Assembly (NCBI GenBank): GCA_963815305.1
Contig: CAWFFW010000001.1
Location: 434,001 to 498,000 of the forward strand
Direction of reading: 5' to 3'
Length of the DNA: 64,000 nucleotides
Origin: CAXBID01 sp963815305
Lineage (GTDB): Bacteria > Bacteroidota > Bacteroidia > Flavobacteriales > Flavobacteriaceae
Each line of letters begins with the position of its first letter. Position 1 is the first letter of the stretch. A program made the translations under genes and the position numbers. Shown here piece by piece: positions 26,740 through 35,800 of this stretch. The notes under the pieces were generated by a model, which made no database searches, was not told the DNA's origin, and saw only the letters and a list, made by a program, of their open reading frames with translations.

Positions 26740-27001
26740 AGAAATGACGTTAACAAGTGCAAAAGAAATATTTAATTTTTTTGAAAAGCATTACGATAAA
26801 TTAAATTTTGAACAAATGAAAGATATTGTTGATGCTTACACTGGGGGTGAATTTAGAGTTATTCGATTTAAGGTAATCGGTCAAGACGAAATTGAAGACG
26901 AATTAAAACGAGATTTCATAAAATGGATAAATGAAAATCAAAGCGAATTAGATAAAAGTGAATTGCCTTTGATTTGTTTTATAAGAATTGGTAAAAATTA
27001 A
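26732..27001 (+). CDS. unknown small element protein, 89 residues
   Basis: The ATG at 26732 is preferred over a TTG nine bases upstream. The protein starts MSREMTLTSAKEIFNFFEKH and is predicted helical and acidic, with YTGGEFRVIRFKVIG in the middle. It overlaps the previous gene by eight bases and abuts the next tiny gene, whose start codon follows the stop immediately. No family is recognised. Confidence 0.6.
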   Translation: MSREMTLTSAKEIFNFFEKHYDKLNFEQMKDIVDAYTGGEFRVIRFKVIGQDEIEDELKRDFIKWINENQSELDKSELPLICFIRIGKN

Positions 27002-27124
27002 ATGAAGATGAGAAAAGTAGTAAAAACAACTATTGTAGGCATGGCATCAAAAAAGATGATTGAACGCCTTAACAAATTAAGATTAAAAGAATTAATAACA
27101 GAAATTAAAAACAGAAAGTCATGA
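27002..27124 (+). CDS. tiny basic protein, 40 residues
   Basis: The ATG at 27002 directly follows the previous stop, and the TGA overlaps the next start as ATGA (27121-27124). The product (MKMRKVVKTTIVGMASKKM and 21 more residues, ending ITEIKNRKS) is rich in Lys and Arg with a helical second half. The double coupling to both neighbours is the main argument that it is translated. It could be a small DNA- or RNA-binding protein; there is no family match. Confidence 0.5.
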   Translation: MKMRKVVKTTIVGMASKKMIERLNKLRLKELITEIKNRKS

Positions 27125-27702
27125 AACAAATTTTATTGTACACAAATCAAACAGAATTAAACAACACTAAGCGAAAAGCTACGCAGGGGCAAAAAGACCT
27201 TAATAGTTATATTGCTTTAATTGAACAACTAACAAGCTTGAACCTATCCAAAGAGGATAAAATAAAAATTAAAATTAATGGATTAGACTATCTTGAAAAC
27301 AACTTAAAATTCAGTTTACCAAATGCACCTGAAAAGCTTAAATATGAAAGTATCGGCATTGATATTGAGAAAATCAAAAGAGCGAGTACTGAAAGTTGGA
27401 AATATTTTGAATTTAAGCAGGATGATAAAGGGAATTTTGAACTAGCTGAACAACAACCATTATTTGAGGTGCATAAGAGGTATGCAACACCCAGACAATT
27501 AATAGTGCTAGAACAATCAAAAACGCTTGCCGATGCTCTTAATGATGCAAGCGAAAAATGTTTGAACGTAGCGCATAATTATGCAGGTAAGAGCATCAAA
27601 CCTTTATACAAGGTGAAAGAAACATTCCCAGTGCTTAGTTTTAACGAAAAAGAAAATAAGTTAATTCCTAATCTTGAATACATAGCGCACGGAATAAAAT
27701 AG
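27121..27702 (+). CDS. unknown element protein, 193 residues
   Basis: Begins MKQILLYTNQTELNNTKRKA and is the last gene before the right attachment site. It is soluble, with an N-terminal helical region and a C-terminal half containing FEVHKRYATPRQLIVLEQSK and a helix of Ala/Asn-rich character. No signal peptide or known motif is seen. It overlaps the preceding tiny gene by four bases, so expression is coupled. The position at the element's end is typical of accessory cargo, but no function can be inferred. Confidence 0.7.
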   Translation: MKQILLYTNQTELNNTKRKATQGQKDLNSYIALIEQLTSLNLSKEDKIKIKINGLDYLENNLKFSLPNAPEKLKYESIGIDIEKIKRASTESWKYFEFKQDDKGNFELAEQQPLFEVHKRYATPRQLIVLEQSKTLADALNDASEKCLNVAHNYAGKSIKPLYKVKETFPVLSFNEKENKLIPNLEYIAHGIK

Positions 27703-27898
27703 GCATAACAAAAATTTTATTTTTTTGGGTTGGGATGTAGTGAAATTTAGTAGCTGCATCCTTTTCTTTTTGATAATTAATGTAAAAAGGAATTTCTTTA
27801 ACTGGGTTAGCAATAAAAATTAAGTAAATGGCTAAAAAAATATTTTGTATATTTAACTATTATACTGTTTAGCCACGGTATGTATAATTGAACAATTT

Positions 27899-27925
27899 AG
27901 AGGGTTTTTATAGCCCTCTTTTTTA
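27899..27925. terminator. intrinsic terminator at the element's right end
   Basis: Stem AGAGGG (27899-27904) and CCCTCT (27914-27919) followed by a T run. It would end the plus-strand element operon before the tRNA gene, which is transcribed in the opposite direction. Confidence 0.65.
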
Positions 27926-27928
27926 TTA

Positions 27929-27945
27929 GCGCACATTTTGTGCGC
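27929..27945. promoter_or_regulatory. palindrome GCGCACA-TTT-TGTGCGC, candidate arm site
   Basis: Perfect 7-base arms separated by TTT, 55 bases inside the right attachment repeat. The right arm continues as TGTGCGCAA, identical to the motif at 21037-21045 near the left end. It probably binds the recombinase or its cofactor. Confidence 0.5.
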
Positions 27946-28000
27946 AATTAATAAACAGCAATATTCATAACTATTTAAAATATAACGTATTGTGTTATAT

Positions 28001-28017
28001 TAAAGTGCGCACGAGAA
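28001..28017. repeat. attR, 17-bp direct repeat overlapping the tRNA-Leu 3' end
   Basis: The second copy of TAAAGTGCGCACGAGAA. Bases 28006-28017 lie in the tRNA gene, covering the discriminator base, the acceptor stem and the start of the T arm. Integration therefore leaves the tRNA intact. Confidence 0.88.
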
Positions 28018-28091
28018 GATTCGAACTTCCACATCCTAAAACGGATACTGGCCCCTCAAGCCAGCGCGTCTACCAATTCCGCCACGTGCGC
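28006..28091 (-). tRNA. tRNA-Leu, anticodon GAG
   Basis: 86 nucleotides on the minus strand. The acceptor stem GCGCACG pairs with CGTGCGC, and the discriminator is A. The anticodon loop CTTGAGG gives GAG. A long variable arm (TATCCGTTTTAGGATG) as expected for class II leucine tRNA is present, and the T arm contains TTCGAAT. No encoded CCA follows. The gene is intact and its 3' end is the integration site of the adjacent element. Confidence 0.95.
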
Positions 28092-28115
28092 ATTTAATGA
28101 AGTGCGCAAAAATAG

Positions 28116-28147
28116 AAAAAGTTAAGCAATAAAGCTTAACTTTTTTT
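28116..28147. terminator. bidirectional stem-loop terminator
   Basis: Arms AAAAAGTTAAGC (28116-28127) and GCTTAACTTTTT (28134-28145) around the loop AATAAA, with T runs in both orientations. It lies between the GH92 gene end and the tRNA-Leu gene, and most likely ends minus-strand transcription coming from GH92. Confidence 0.75.
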
Positions 28148-28331
28148 AGTGAACAGACAAGCGTTTTAAATTATCTATCAATCAATTGATTTTTAAAACG
28201 TTATAATTATGTTGAATAATGAGTGTATTTATCAAAGCATTTAATCTAAACATTAAAATAAAGTTGGTTTAATTAAAAAATCAATAAATAATTATTTCCT
28301 AATAGTTTTTGTCCAGTAGAATGCTAATTTT

Positions 28332-28345
28332 TGAAAACGTTTCCA
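28332..28345. promoter_or_regulatory. LacI-family operator-like palindrome
   Basis: TGAAAACGTTTCCA fits the general LacI/CcpA-type operator pattern TGnnAnCGnTnnCA. It lies about 50 bases downstream of the GH92 stop and no LacI-type gene is in the window, so it may be a leftover of a lost neighbour or a chance match. Confidence 0.3.
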
Positions 28346-28395
28346 ATGACGATTTACATTAAAAGTTTTTATTAAAAGTAAATATCTTTTTTATC

Positions 28396-30711
28396 TTACC
28401 GAGAGCCCCAGTTTTTATTTGGAATATCACCTAGAAATAATTCTAATTTTCCACCTTTTGCAAAATCATTATGTCTAAAAAAACACTTTTCCCAATTTTC
28501 TCCATTTAATTTAGCAGACTGAATATACATATTTTTATTAGAGTTATTTATGGTTGAAATTGTAAACTTATCCCCTTGATAATAATCAGGATGCAATGAA
28601 ATTACTACATTGTCAAATATTGGTGAAGTAATGTCGTACGCAGAATTTAATGAAGCTCCACCATCCATTTGAAACAGTCCTATAGACATAAGTACTCCAA
28701 GCGCACCCATTTGTCCTTGATCTTCATCACCATTGTATCCGCCATAGGGTGTGATATCTCCAAAAGTAATTTCCTTTACTTTTCTAACCCATTTTTGGGT
28801 GAGCCAAGGTGAGCCACTAAAATTAAATAAATGAGCCATTTGGCATGAGGGTTGATTTTCATAATCGACCCAGCTTTTTGCATGTTTTCCATGAGGTGCT
28901 ATAAAATGATTTACTTCTGCTTTGTTAAATGAACTTTCCAAAAAATTGGTGTATTTTTCTTGTCCTCCAAATAAATTGATTAGGCCATCCAAATCATGAG
29001 GCACATAATTGGTATAGATGGCAGAATTGCTCTCACAAAAGCCTTTTGAATTAAATGTTTCAGCTATTGGACTAAATCCATCAATCCAAGAACCATCCAT
29101 ATTACGTGGATGAATAAATTCTGTTTTAGCATTCCATAAGTTCTTATAGTTTTCTGAACGACTCATAAAATAGTTGTAATCTTTTCTCTTACCCATAGTT
29201 TTGGCTATTTGGGCAATACACCAATCTTGATACGCATATTCAAGTGTCATGGAGGCACCATCCTTATGTAAACCCTTGCCACGTAATCCTTCAGGCACAT
29301 ATCCTCTATCTAAATAGTAAGCTATTCCGCCTCCAATTGGATTGTCATCATGTTCATAACCAGCTCTGTCTCGAATACCTTCGGGATAAGCGTTTTTCAA
29401 TAGGCCTTCGTAGGCCAAATCAACATCATAATTTCGAATTCCTTTATTGTAAGCAGTAGCAAAAAAAGAAGTAGCTGGATCACCAATCATGACATAGGTA
29501 TAATTTCCACCAGATGGCCCACGAGGTATTAGGCCACCATCAGAATACATATTTATCATAGAGTTACAAAAGCCATCCATAATTTCTGGATATGCCATGG
29601 ACCATAGTGTATTAAGGGTCCAATGACTTCCCCATAGGGCGTCGAAATTATATTGGGGAAAAACAGGTTTGCCAATATTATCTAATTTAACTTGTTTGAC
29701 TGCAGGTTGATTCCCAGTCATATCACAATATTCACCATTAAAATCACTTACTATCCGCCGGCCCAATAGCGAATGCCATAAATCAGTATAAAATTTAATT
29801 TTTTGTTTTTCTGTACCGCCAGAAACTTCAAAACGAGAGAGCATAGATTTCCATTCATTTTTTGATGCCGCTACCGTTTTTTCAAAATCCCAACCTGGTA
29901 GTTCTGCGTTCATATTATTTCGAGCATTTTCTAAACTTGTATACGATATGGCCACTTTCATTAAAATAGGCTTATCATCTGTTTCAAAACGAATATAAGC
30001 ACCATTGTTCTTACCATTAATTACTTTAGTTGGAGGAAGTAATTTATTGTTTTCCCATCCTCCGAATTCTTTTATCTCTTGAAGCGTTTTTGCGACAAAA
30101 TAAACATAAGTTGGTTTAGGTCTTCGCAACGTTTTACCTATTAAGGAGAATCCTTCTATTTCATAATTATTAATTTTTTTTACGTAAGATGAATCAATTT
30201 CACCGTGCGCCAAAAAGGCTCCAGTATGAAAATTTATATAAGCACTATCTGTTTTTGGAAAGGTATATTTATGAAAACCTACACGTGTTGTTGAGGTTAA
30301 TTCTGCCGTGATACCATAATCATCTAAAACTATTTTATGGTAACCAGGTTGAGCAATTTCTTTATCGTGCGTAAACGATGATTTTGTTTCCTCCATCCCT
30401 AAATGACTTAATTGTTCACCTGTTGTTGGCATCACTGGGATTCCTGCCATTTGCCATGAGTGTATATGACTAAAAGCTCTAACATGTAAACTATCATATA
30501 AATAACCGCTATTCCAACTACCTTTAGTCCATGTGTCGGGACTTAAGTTTACCATACCAAAAGGACGGCTAGCAGAAGAAAAATAGAACCACCGGCTTTT
30601 ATGGGAATCAATGAACGGATTGACATAATTGACGGGATCAATTTTTGTTTTTACACAGGCGTTGAAAATGAATAGGATGAATACGCTAGTAATTAAATTT
30701 TTTAATTTCAC
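28396..30711 (-). CDS. GH92 exo-alpha-mannosidase-type lipoprotein
   Basis: 771 residues, the usual length of glycoside hydrolase family 92, which are calcium-dependent exo-acting alpha-mannosidases. The N-terminus has a lipoprotein signal ending IFNAC (Cys19), so it is membrane-anchored. Family landmarks are VNPFIDS near the start, RPFGMVNLSPDT, HIHSWQMAGIPVMP, FDALWGSHWTLNTLWSMAYP, and GYNGDEDQGQMGALGVLMSIGLFQMDGG near residues 660-687. It lies downstream of the ECF sigma gene on the same strand and next to the SusC/D locus. It may trim mannose or a related alpha-linked residue from the target glycan. GH92 members also include mannose-1-phosphate-releasing activity, so the linkage is not determined. 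Confidence 0.9.
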   Translation of the reverse strand: MKLKNLITSVFILFIFNACVKTKIDPVNYVNPFIDSHKSRWFYFSSASRPFGMVNLSPDTWTKGSWNSGYLYDSLHVRAFSHIHSWQMAGIPVMPTTGEQLSHLGMEETKSSFTHDKEIAQPGYHKIVLDDYGITAELTSTTRVGFHKYTFPKTDSAYINFHTGAFLAHGEIDSSYVKKINNYEIEGFSLIGKTLRRPKPTYVYFVAKTLQEIKEFGGWENNKLLPPTKVINGKNNGAYIRFETDDKPILMKVAISYTSLENARNNMNAELPGWDFEKTVAASKNEWKSMLSRFEVSGGTEKQKIKFYTDLWHSLLGRRIVSDFNGEYCDMTGNQPAVKQVKLDNIGKPVFPQYNFDALWGSHWTLNTLWSMAYPEIMDGFCNSMINMYSDGGLIPRGPSGGNYTYVMIGDPATSFFATAYNKGIRNYDVDLAYEGLLKNAYPEGIRDRAGYEHDDNPIGGGIAYYLDRGYVPEGLRGKGLHKDGASMTLEYAYQDWCIAQIAKTMGKRKDYNYFMSRSENYKNLWNAKTEFIHPRNMDGSWIDGFSPIAETFNSKGFCESNSAIYTNYVPHDLDGLINLFGGQEKYTNFLESSFNKAEVNHFIAPHGKHAKSWVDYENQPSCQMAHLFNFSGSPWLTQKWVRKVKEITFGDITPYGGYNGDEDQGQMGALGVLMSIGLFQMDGGASLNSAYDITSPIFDNVVISLHPDYYQGDKFTISTINNSNKNMYIQSAKLNGENWEKCFFRHNDFAKGGKLELFLGDIPNKNWGSR

Positions 30712-30873
30712 TTTTTTTATGTGGAATGATTTTGATTAAGTACTAAAACTGGGTAATGTATAAGCCAATTTTAATTAACTATTAAGTTACTAAAAGGACT
30801 TAATTTTTGCTTTAGTTATTCTTTGTTTTGATTAAAATTGATACAAATTTTACTTGTAATTGTAAATAAAGTA

Positions 30874-31467
30874 CTAATATTTTTTGGGATTGAATAATAG
30901 GAAAAAAAGCCCTTTTAACTGATCGCTAATGCTATTACGCAATAAATTATATGCTTTAGTTAAGTGTCCTTCTACAGTTTTAATTGAAATATTCATGTAT
31001 TCGGCAATTTCGATATTTGTAAGACCGTCTTTTTTACTTAATAAAAAAGTTTCTTTACATTTAGGAGGTAAATGGGTGATGCCCTTTGTTACAATAGCAA
31101 TCTTACTTTCTAATAGTTTATCGTCATTATCTTCAACTACTTCATTTAAGGCCTCAACATAAGATCGTTCTAGTACTGAAACGGCCTTGATTTTATGATA
31201 TTGATTGATGAATTCGTTATAAGTAGTTTTATATAAAAAATTTTTTATAGAATAATTTGGGTTTAAATGCGTCCTAAATTCCCAAGTTTTTAAAAACACG
31301 TTTTGTATTATATCCTCGGCACTGGCTTTATCATTCACTAAACTTAACGCATAAACATAAAGCGGTTTATGATACATATTAACTATATATGCATATGCAT
31401 TTTCGTCGCCTTTCTTAAGATGTTCTATTAATTTGTCGTTATTTAAAAAAGAATCAGATTTAGTCAA
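30874..31467 (-). CDS. ECF-type RNA polymerase sigma factor
   Basis: 197 residues with sigma-70 region 2 (YIVNMYHKPLYVYALSLVND through AEDIIQNVFLKTWEFR, about 25-75) and region 4 (THLPPKCKETFLLSKKDGLTNIEIAEYMNI followed by SIKTVEGHL, about 130-170). It belongs to the Bacteroidota group of extracytoplasmic-function sigma factors paired with FecR anti-sigma proteins and SusC receptors. It is divergent from the FecR gene (128 bases apart) and probably drives the SusC/D operon when released by FecR after the receptor binds its glycan. It is the only dedicated regulator seen in the locus. Confidence 0.93.
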   Translation of the reverse strand: MTKSDSFLNNDKLIEHLKKGDENAYAYIVNMYHKPLYVYALSLVNDKASAEDIIQNVFLKTWEFRTHLNPNYSIKNFLYKTTYNEFINQYHKIKAVSVLERSYVEALNEVVEDNDDKLLESKIAIVTKGITHLPPKCKETFLLSKKDGLTNIEIAEYMNISIKTVEGHLTKAYNLLRNSISDQLKGLFFLLFNPKKY

Positions 31468-31595
31468 AACTTATAAATTAGCATTAAGAGCATTGTTAAT
31501 ATCATAATATAATAACAAATAAGTAAAAAAAATATTAAAAAAGCAAGGGTTGTTCAATTTTACTTTGTAATTATAATATAAAAGCTTGCTTAAAA

Positions 31596-32759
31596 ATGTC
31601 TTCAAAAATAGAAAAACTAATAGTAAAATATTTAACCAAGTCCGCTACAAGTAAAGATTTAGATGATCTTTCTGAATGGATAAAGAAACCGTCAAATAAA
31701 ATATTTTTCAAGGGTTTTGTGCAAACACATTACGTAATTTCATATAGTATGAACAATCCAGACACAAATAAAATGCTTGAGCAATTACTTAAATCTATAA
31801 AGAAAGAAAAGTCGTTTGTTTACAAATTAAAAAATAGATTAATATACAGATATACAGCCGCTGCTATGATAGTCGGATTATTAGTTTCAGTTTATTATAT
31901 GACTAATAATATTCTAGATAAAAATTTAGATGATAATATTCCAATATTAGTGAATTCTGATATTGAACCAGGCACTGACAAAGCGATTCTTACACTTGAA
32001 GACGGTTCTCTTATAACTTTAGAAAAAGGTGAAACAATTCGAACACCAAGCGCTAGTAGCAATGGTGAAAAAATTATTTATGAGGGACAAAAACAAAAAG
32101 AGTTTGTATATAATTATTTAAGTGTCCCTAGAGGAGGGCAATTTCATTTAATATTATCTGATGGTACCGAAGTATGGTTAAATTCTGAATCACGATTGAA
32201 ATATCCTGTTTCATTTATTGATGGAGTAGATCGTGAAGTTGAACTGATTTATGGTGAAGCTTATTTTGATGTTTCACCAAGTTTGAAGCATAAAGGAGCC
32301 AAATTTAAAGTTTTAAATAAATCCCAAGATATAGAAGTAGTAGGTACAGAATTTAATGTTAAAGCTTATAAAGATGAAACTAATATTTATACAACTTTAG
32401 TGGAAGGTCATATAGATGTTAGTATCAAAAATTTAAAAAAGAGTTTGATACCTAATCAACAATTAATCTTAGATACTAACACCAATGTTTCAAAAGTTGG
32501 GAATATAGATGTTTACAACGAAGTATCTTGGAAAGATGGTGTATTTAGTTTTGATAACAAATCACTCAAAGACATCATGAAAGTATTATCTCGCTGGTAT
32601 GATGTAGAAATAGTAATAAAAAATAAATCAATTGAAAGTGAAGAATTTGTAGGCATTTTAAGAAAAAACAAAAAATTGGACGTAATACTCACAGGAATTA
32701 AAAATTTTGGAATCATCAAAAACTTTGAAATTAATGATAAGAAAGTAGTACTAGAATAA
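31596..32759 (+). CDS. FecR-family anti-sigma factor
   Basis: 387 residues. An N-terminal cytoplasmic sigma-binding part (about 1-80) is followed by one transmembrane helix (YRYTAAAMIVGLLVSVYYMT, about 86-105). Then come the periplasmic FecR domain (LSVPRGGQFHLILSDGTEVW through VVGTEFNVKAY, about 170-265) and the C-terminal DUF4974/STN-like domain (WKDGVFSFDNKSLKDIMKVL, about 308-385). It holds the ECF sigma factor until the N-terminal extension of SusC signals. It starts 128 bases from the divergent sigma gene and sits 98 bases before the SusC gene, the classical trans-envelope relay arrangement. Confidence 0.93.
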   Translation: MSSKIEKLIVKYLTKSATSKDLDDLSEWIKKPSNKIFFKGFVQTHYVISYSMNNPDTNKMLEQLLKSIKKEKSFVYKLKNRLIYRYTAAAMIVGLLVSVYYMTNNILDKNLDDNIPILVNSDIEPGTDKAILTLEDGSLITLEKGETIRTPSASSNGEKIIYEGQKQKEFVYNYLSVPRGGQFHLILSDGTEVWLNSESRLKYPVSFIDGVDREVELIYGEAYFDVSPSLKHKGAKFKVLNKSQDIEVVGTEFNVKAYKDETNIYTTLVEGHIDVSIKNLKKSLIPNQQLILDTNTNVSKVGNIDVYNEVSWKDGVFSFDNKSLKDIMKVLSRWYDVEIVIKNKSIESEEFVGILRKNKKLDVILTGIKNFGIIKNFEINDKKVVLE

Positions 32760-32857
32760 AAAAGAGGAACGAAGTATAAAACATTTCGAGGTGTAAGAAA
32801 CTTCGTCCTCAATAGTGTATCAATTAAACTAATGTATAACCAACACAGTTCAAATTT

Positions 32858-35800
32858 ATGAAAATTAAACTAATTAACTTCCGTTCTTTCTTTCGGAAAA
32901 AACATTTAAAGATTATTATGAAAACATTTATCTTTTTAATGTGCACAACCGTTTTTTGTCTTTCACCAGACAAATCTTTTTCTCAAGAAAGTATAATTAT
33001 AGATAAAGATCAGTTAGTATCAATTGATCAGGTATTTAAAATTATTAAAAAGCAAACTAAATTTGATTTTACGTATCCCCGAAATTTGTTTATCAATAAG
33101 CCAAAAGTTAAGCTAGAAAAAGGAGAAATAAAGATTACTGATTTATTAGAGAAATGTTTGTCGGGTAATAACCTGAACTTTGAATTAACAGAAAATAATA
33201 CCATACTAATAAAAGAACAACCACAAGATGTTGTTATTACATCTATTGAAATTCAAAATCAAAAACTAGAGATAAAAGGAATTGTCACAGACCAATATGG
33301 TACACCTTTGCCAGGAGCTGCAATTTTGGAGAAAGGAACACAAAATGGTGCTCAGAGTGATTTTGATGGTCAATTTAATATAGAAGTTAAAAATGAAGAT
33401 GCTGTATTAGTTGTGTCATATGTTGGTTTCGCCACTCAGGAAATTGTGGTTGGTAATCGAAAAAACATAAATATTTCACTTGAAGAATCTGTTCTTGATT
33501 TAAACGAAGTTGTGGTAACAGGTTATGGTACACGCTTTAAAACCGATGTAATGAGTTCCATATCTTCTATCAAAGCTGAAGAGGTAACCAAGGTGGTTTC
33601 AACAGACCTCGGTGAGATGCTTCGAGGAAAAGCTACTGGGGTACAGATAACCTCAGCGAGTGCTGCTCCTGGTGCTTCATCAGATATACTTATAAGAGGA
33701 AGGAGGTCTATTGGAGGACAGAACGGTGCAGGGAACGATCCACTTATAATTGTAGATGGTGTTACAGTTGGTAACATTAACAGTGTAAATCCAGCAGATA
33801 TCAGTTCTATTGATATATTGAAAGATGCTGCGGCACAAGCCATTTATGGCGCAAGAGCTTCTAATGGTGTAATATTAATTACTACAAAAACAGGTACTAC
33901 AGGCAAAGCGCAAATTTCATATTCAGGTTTTTATGGTATCCAAAGCATCAACCCGAATTTTGATGTATTTACTCCTCAGGAATATATCCAGTTAAAAAGA
34001 GAGGCCTATAGAACAGTTAATAATTTTGAATATCAACCAGATGAAGACGTTTTTGGACCTGTCGAGTTAGAGTCCATTGAAAACGGGCAGTTTATCAATT
34101 GGCGCGATGAAGTACTAAAATCTGCGGCAGTACAAAACCATACCGTTAGTTTATCCTCTGGTACAGATAAAACTAAAATTTATGCGAGTGCTAATTATAG
34201 AAGTCAGGATGGTGTAATCCCTAATACTGATTTTAAAGAAGCAAATTTCAGATTAAATATAAATCAAACTATAAACGACTGGGTTAAAGTGGGCGTTAAC
34301 AGTTCTGCCCAGATTAACAGGAGAAACAATCCTGATGTAGATGATATCCTTGCAAGACTTGTAATAGCATCTCCTTTAGGTGAAATTTATAACGATGATG
34401 GATCTTTAAGACTTAACCCTAATGGATTTCAGGATTTAACAAACCCCTTGCTAGATATTTATGAAACCAGTCAGGTAACAGATAACAGAAGTGATTTAAT
34501 ACATCTATATGCTGATTTTAGCCCATTTAAAGGGTTTAATTACAGAGTTAATGTAAGCCGTAGATCTTATAATAATTCTAGGGAAACTTATGAAACGGCT
34601 ATTTCAGCAGCTGGTGAGACAAACGGAGGTTTAGGTGAAGGAAGTGTTAGATATAGAAGATTTAGTGAATGGCAGGTTGAGAATGTACTTACTTATGCTT
34701 TAAAAGATGAGAAAAATAGTTTAGATCTCACCTTTGTGCACAGTGTTATTGAAAACAATTTTTCAGGTTTTAATCTCAATGCAGATCTCACCGCTAATGA
34801 TATTCTTGGAGTTTACGGCTTGGATACCGCTCAAATTATCAATCCCTCATTTAGCAATAATAAACGGAGTCTTTTGTCTTTTGTAGGACGCGTTGAATAT
34901 AATTACTTAAGAAAATATTACATAACATTATCAGCAAGAGCCGATGGTGCATCTGTTTTTGGCGCAAATAATAAATGGGGCTATTTTCCAGCGTTATCAT
35001 TAGGTTGGAATATTTATAAAGAACCATTTTTAGAAAACAGTTCTGTGGTAAGTAACTTAAAATTAAGAGCCAGTTATGGTAGTGTTGGTAACGCGGATAT
35101 AGATCCTTACACAAGTATAGCCAATGGGGAACTTAAAAATTATGTTTTCCTAAATACAAGTGGAACCGTCCCAGTAGATGAAGTATTTACAGGTTATGCT
35201 CCAGAGAATACATTGTCTAACCCAGAGTTAAAGTGGGAAACATCTACTACTGCTAATGTGGGTCTTGATTTTGGTTTATGGAAAAATCGTATATCAGGTA
35301 CGTTTGAATATTATAATATAAGCACCAAAGATTTATTAATTCGACGGTCACTGAATGCGGGACTTGGATATGAGAATATTTGGGACAATATTGGAGAAGT
35401 TGAAAATAAAGGCATTGAATTGCAAATGAATACTGTTGTTGTTGATAACGGTGATTTAAAAGTGCAATTGGGCTTTAACTTTTCCAAAAACAGAAATAAA
35501 ATTATTGATTTATACGGCAATGGAGAAGACGATGTTACAAATAGATGGTTTATAGGTTCTCCTATAAATGTCTATTATACTCAACTCTATGATAGGATAT
35601 GGCAGGAAGATGATGATATTGCCAATTCTTATATGCCTAATGCTGTACCAGGAGATATTAAAGTTAGGGATAAAAATGGTGATAATGTACTGGATTCTGA
35701 AGATCAGTATATTATTTCGAGAGACCCTGACTGGTATGGAACATTATCTTTTAGATTAGATTATAAAGGTATCGATTTCTCAGCGGATGTCATGACCGTG

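Larger units (their letters stand above)
27703..28005. other. right-end non-coding region of the element
   Basis: 303 bases with no gene. It contains the terminator at 27899-27925, the GTGCGCA palindrome at 27929-27945 and most of the right attachment repeat. The rest is AT-rich without evident structure. Confidence 0.6.
20883..28017. mobile_element. 7.1-kb integrative element in tRNA-Leu(GAG)
   Basis: The element is bounded by perfect 17-bp direct repeats (20883-20899 and 28001-28017). The right copy is the 3' end of a complete tRNA-Leu gene, and the left copy is the displaced duplicate. Next to the left end is a tyrosine recombinase gene, the standard arrangement for tRNA-targeting elements. 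Cargo: an unknown 224-residue protein, an excisionase-like HTH protein, a DUF3987 ATPase, a toprim-like protein, and five small unknown genes, all on the plus strand. No relaxase, coupling protein, conjugation, capsid or terminase large-subunit gene is present, so it is either a mobilizable/satellite element that depends on a helper, or a remnant. Confidence 0.88.
28092..28395. other. intergenic region between tRNA-Leu and GH92
   Basis: 304 bases without a gene. It contains a further GTGCGCA heptamer at 28102-28108, the bidirectional terminator at 28116-28147 and the LacI-like palindrome at 28332-28345. No open frame of note. Confidence 0.6.

Noticed and set aside
8303..28017. Treating the biosynthetic operon as cargo of the integrative element
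   Set aside because: The attachment repeats exclude it: the left repeat at 20883 lies upstream of the operon's first gene, and no third copy of the repeat was found left of 8303.
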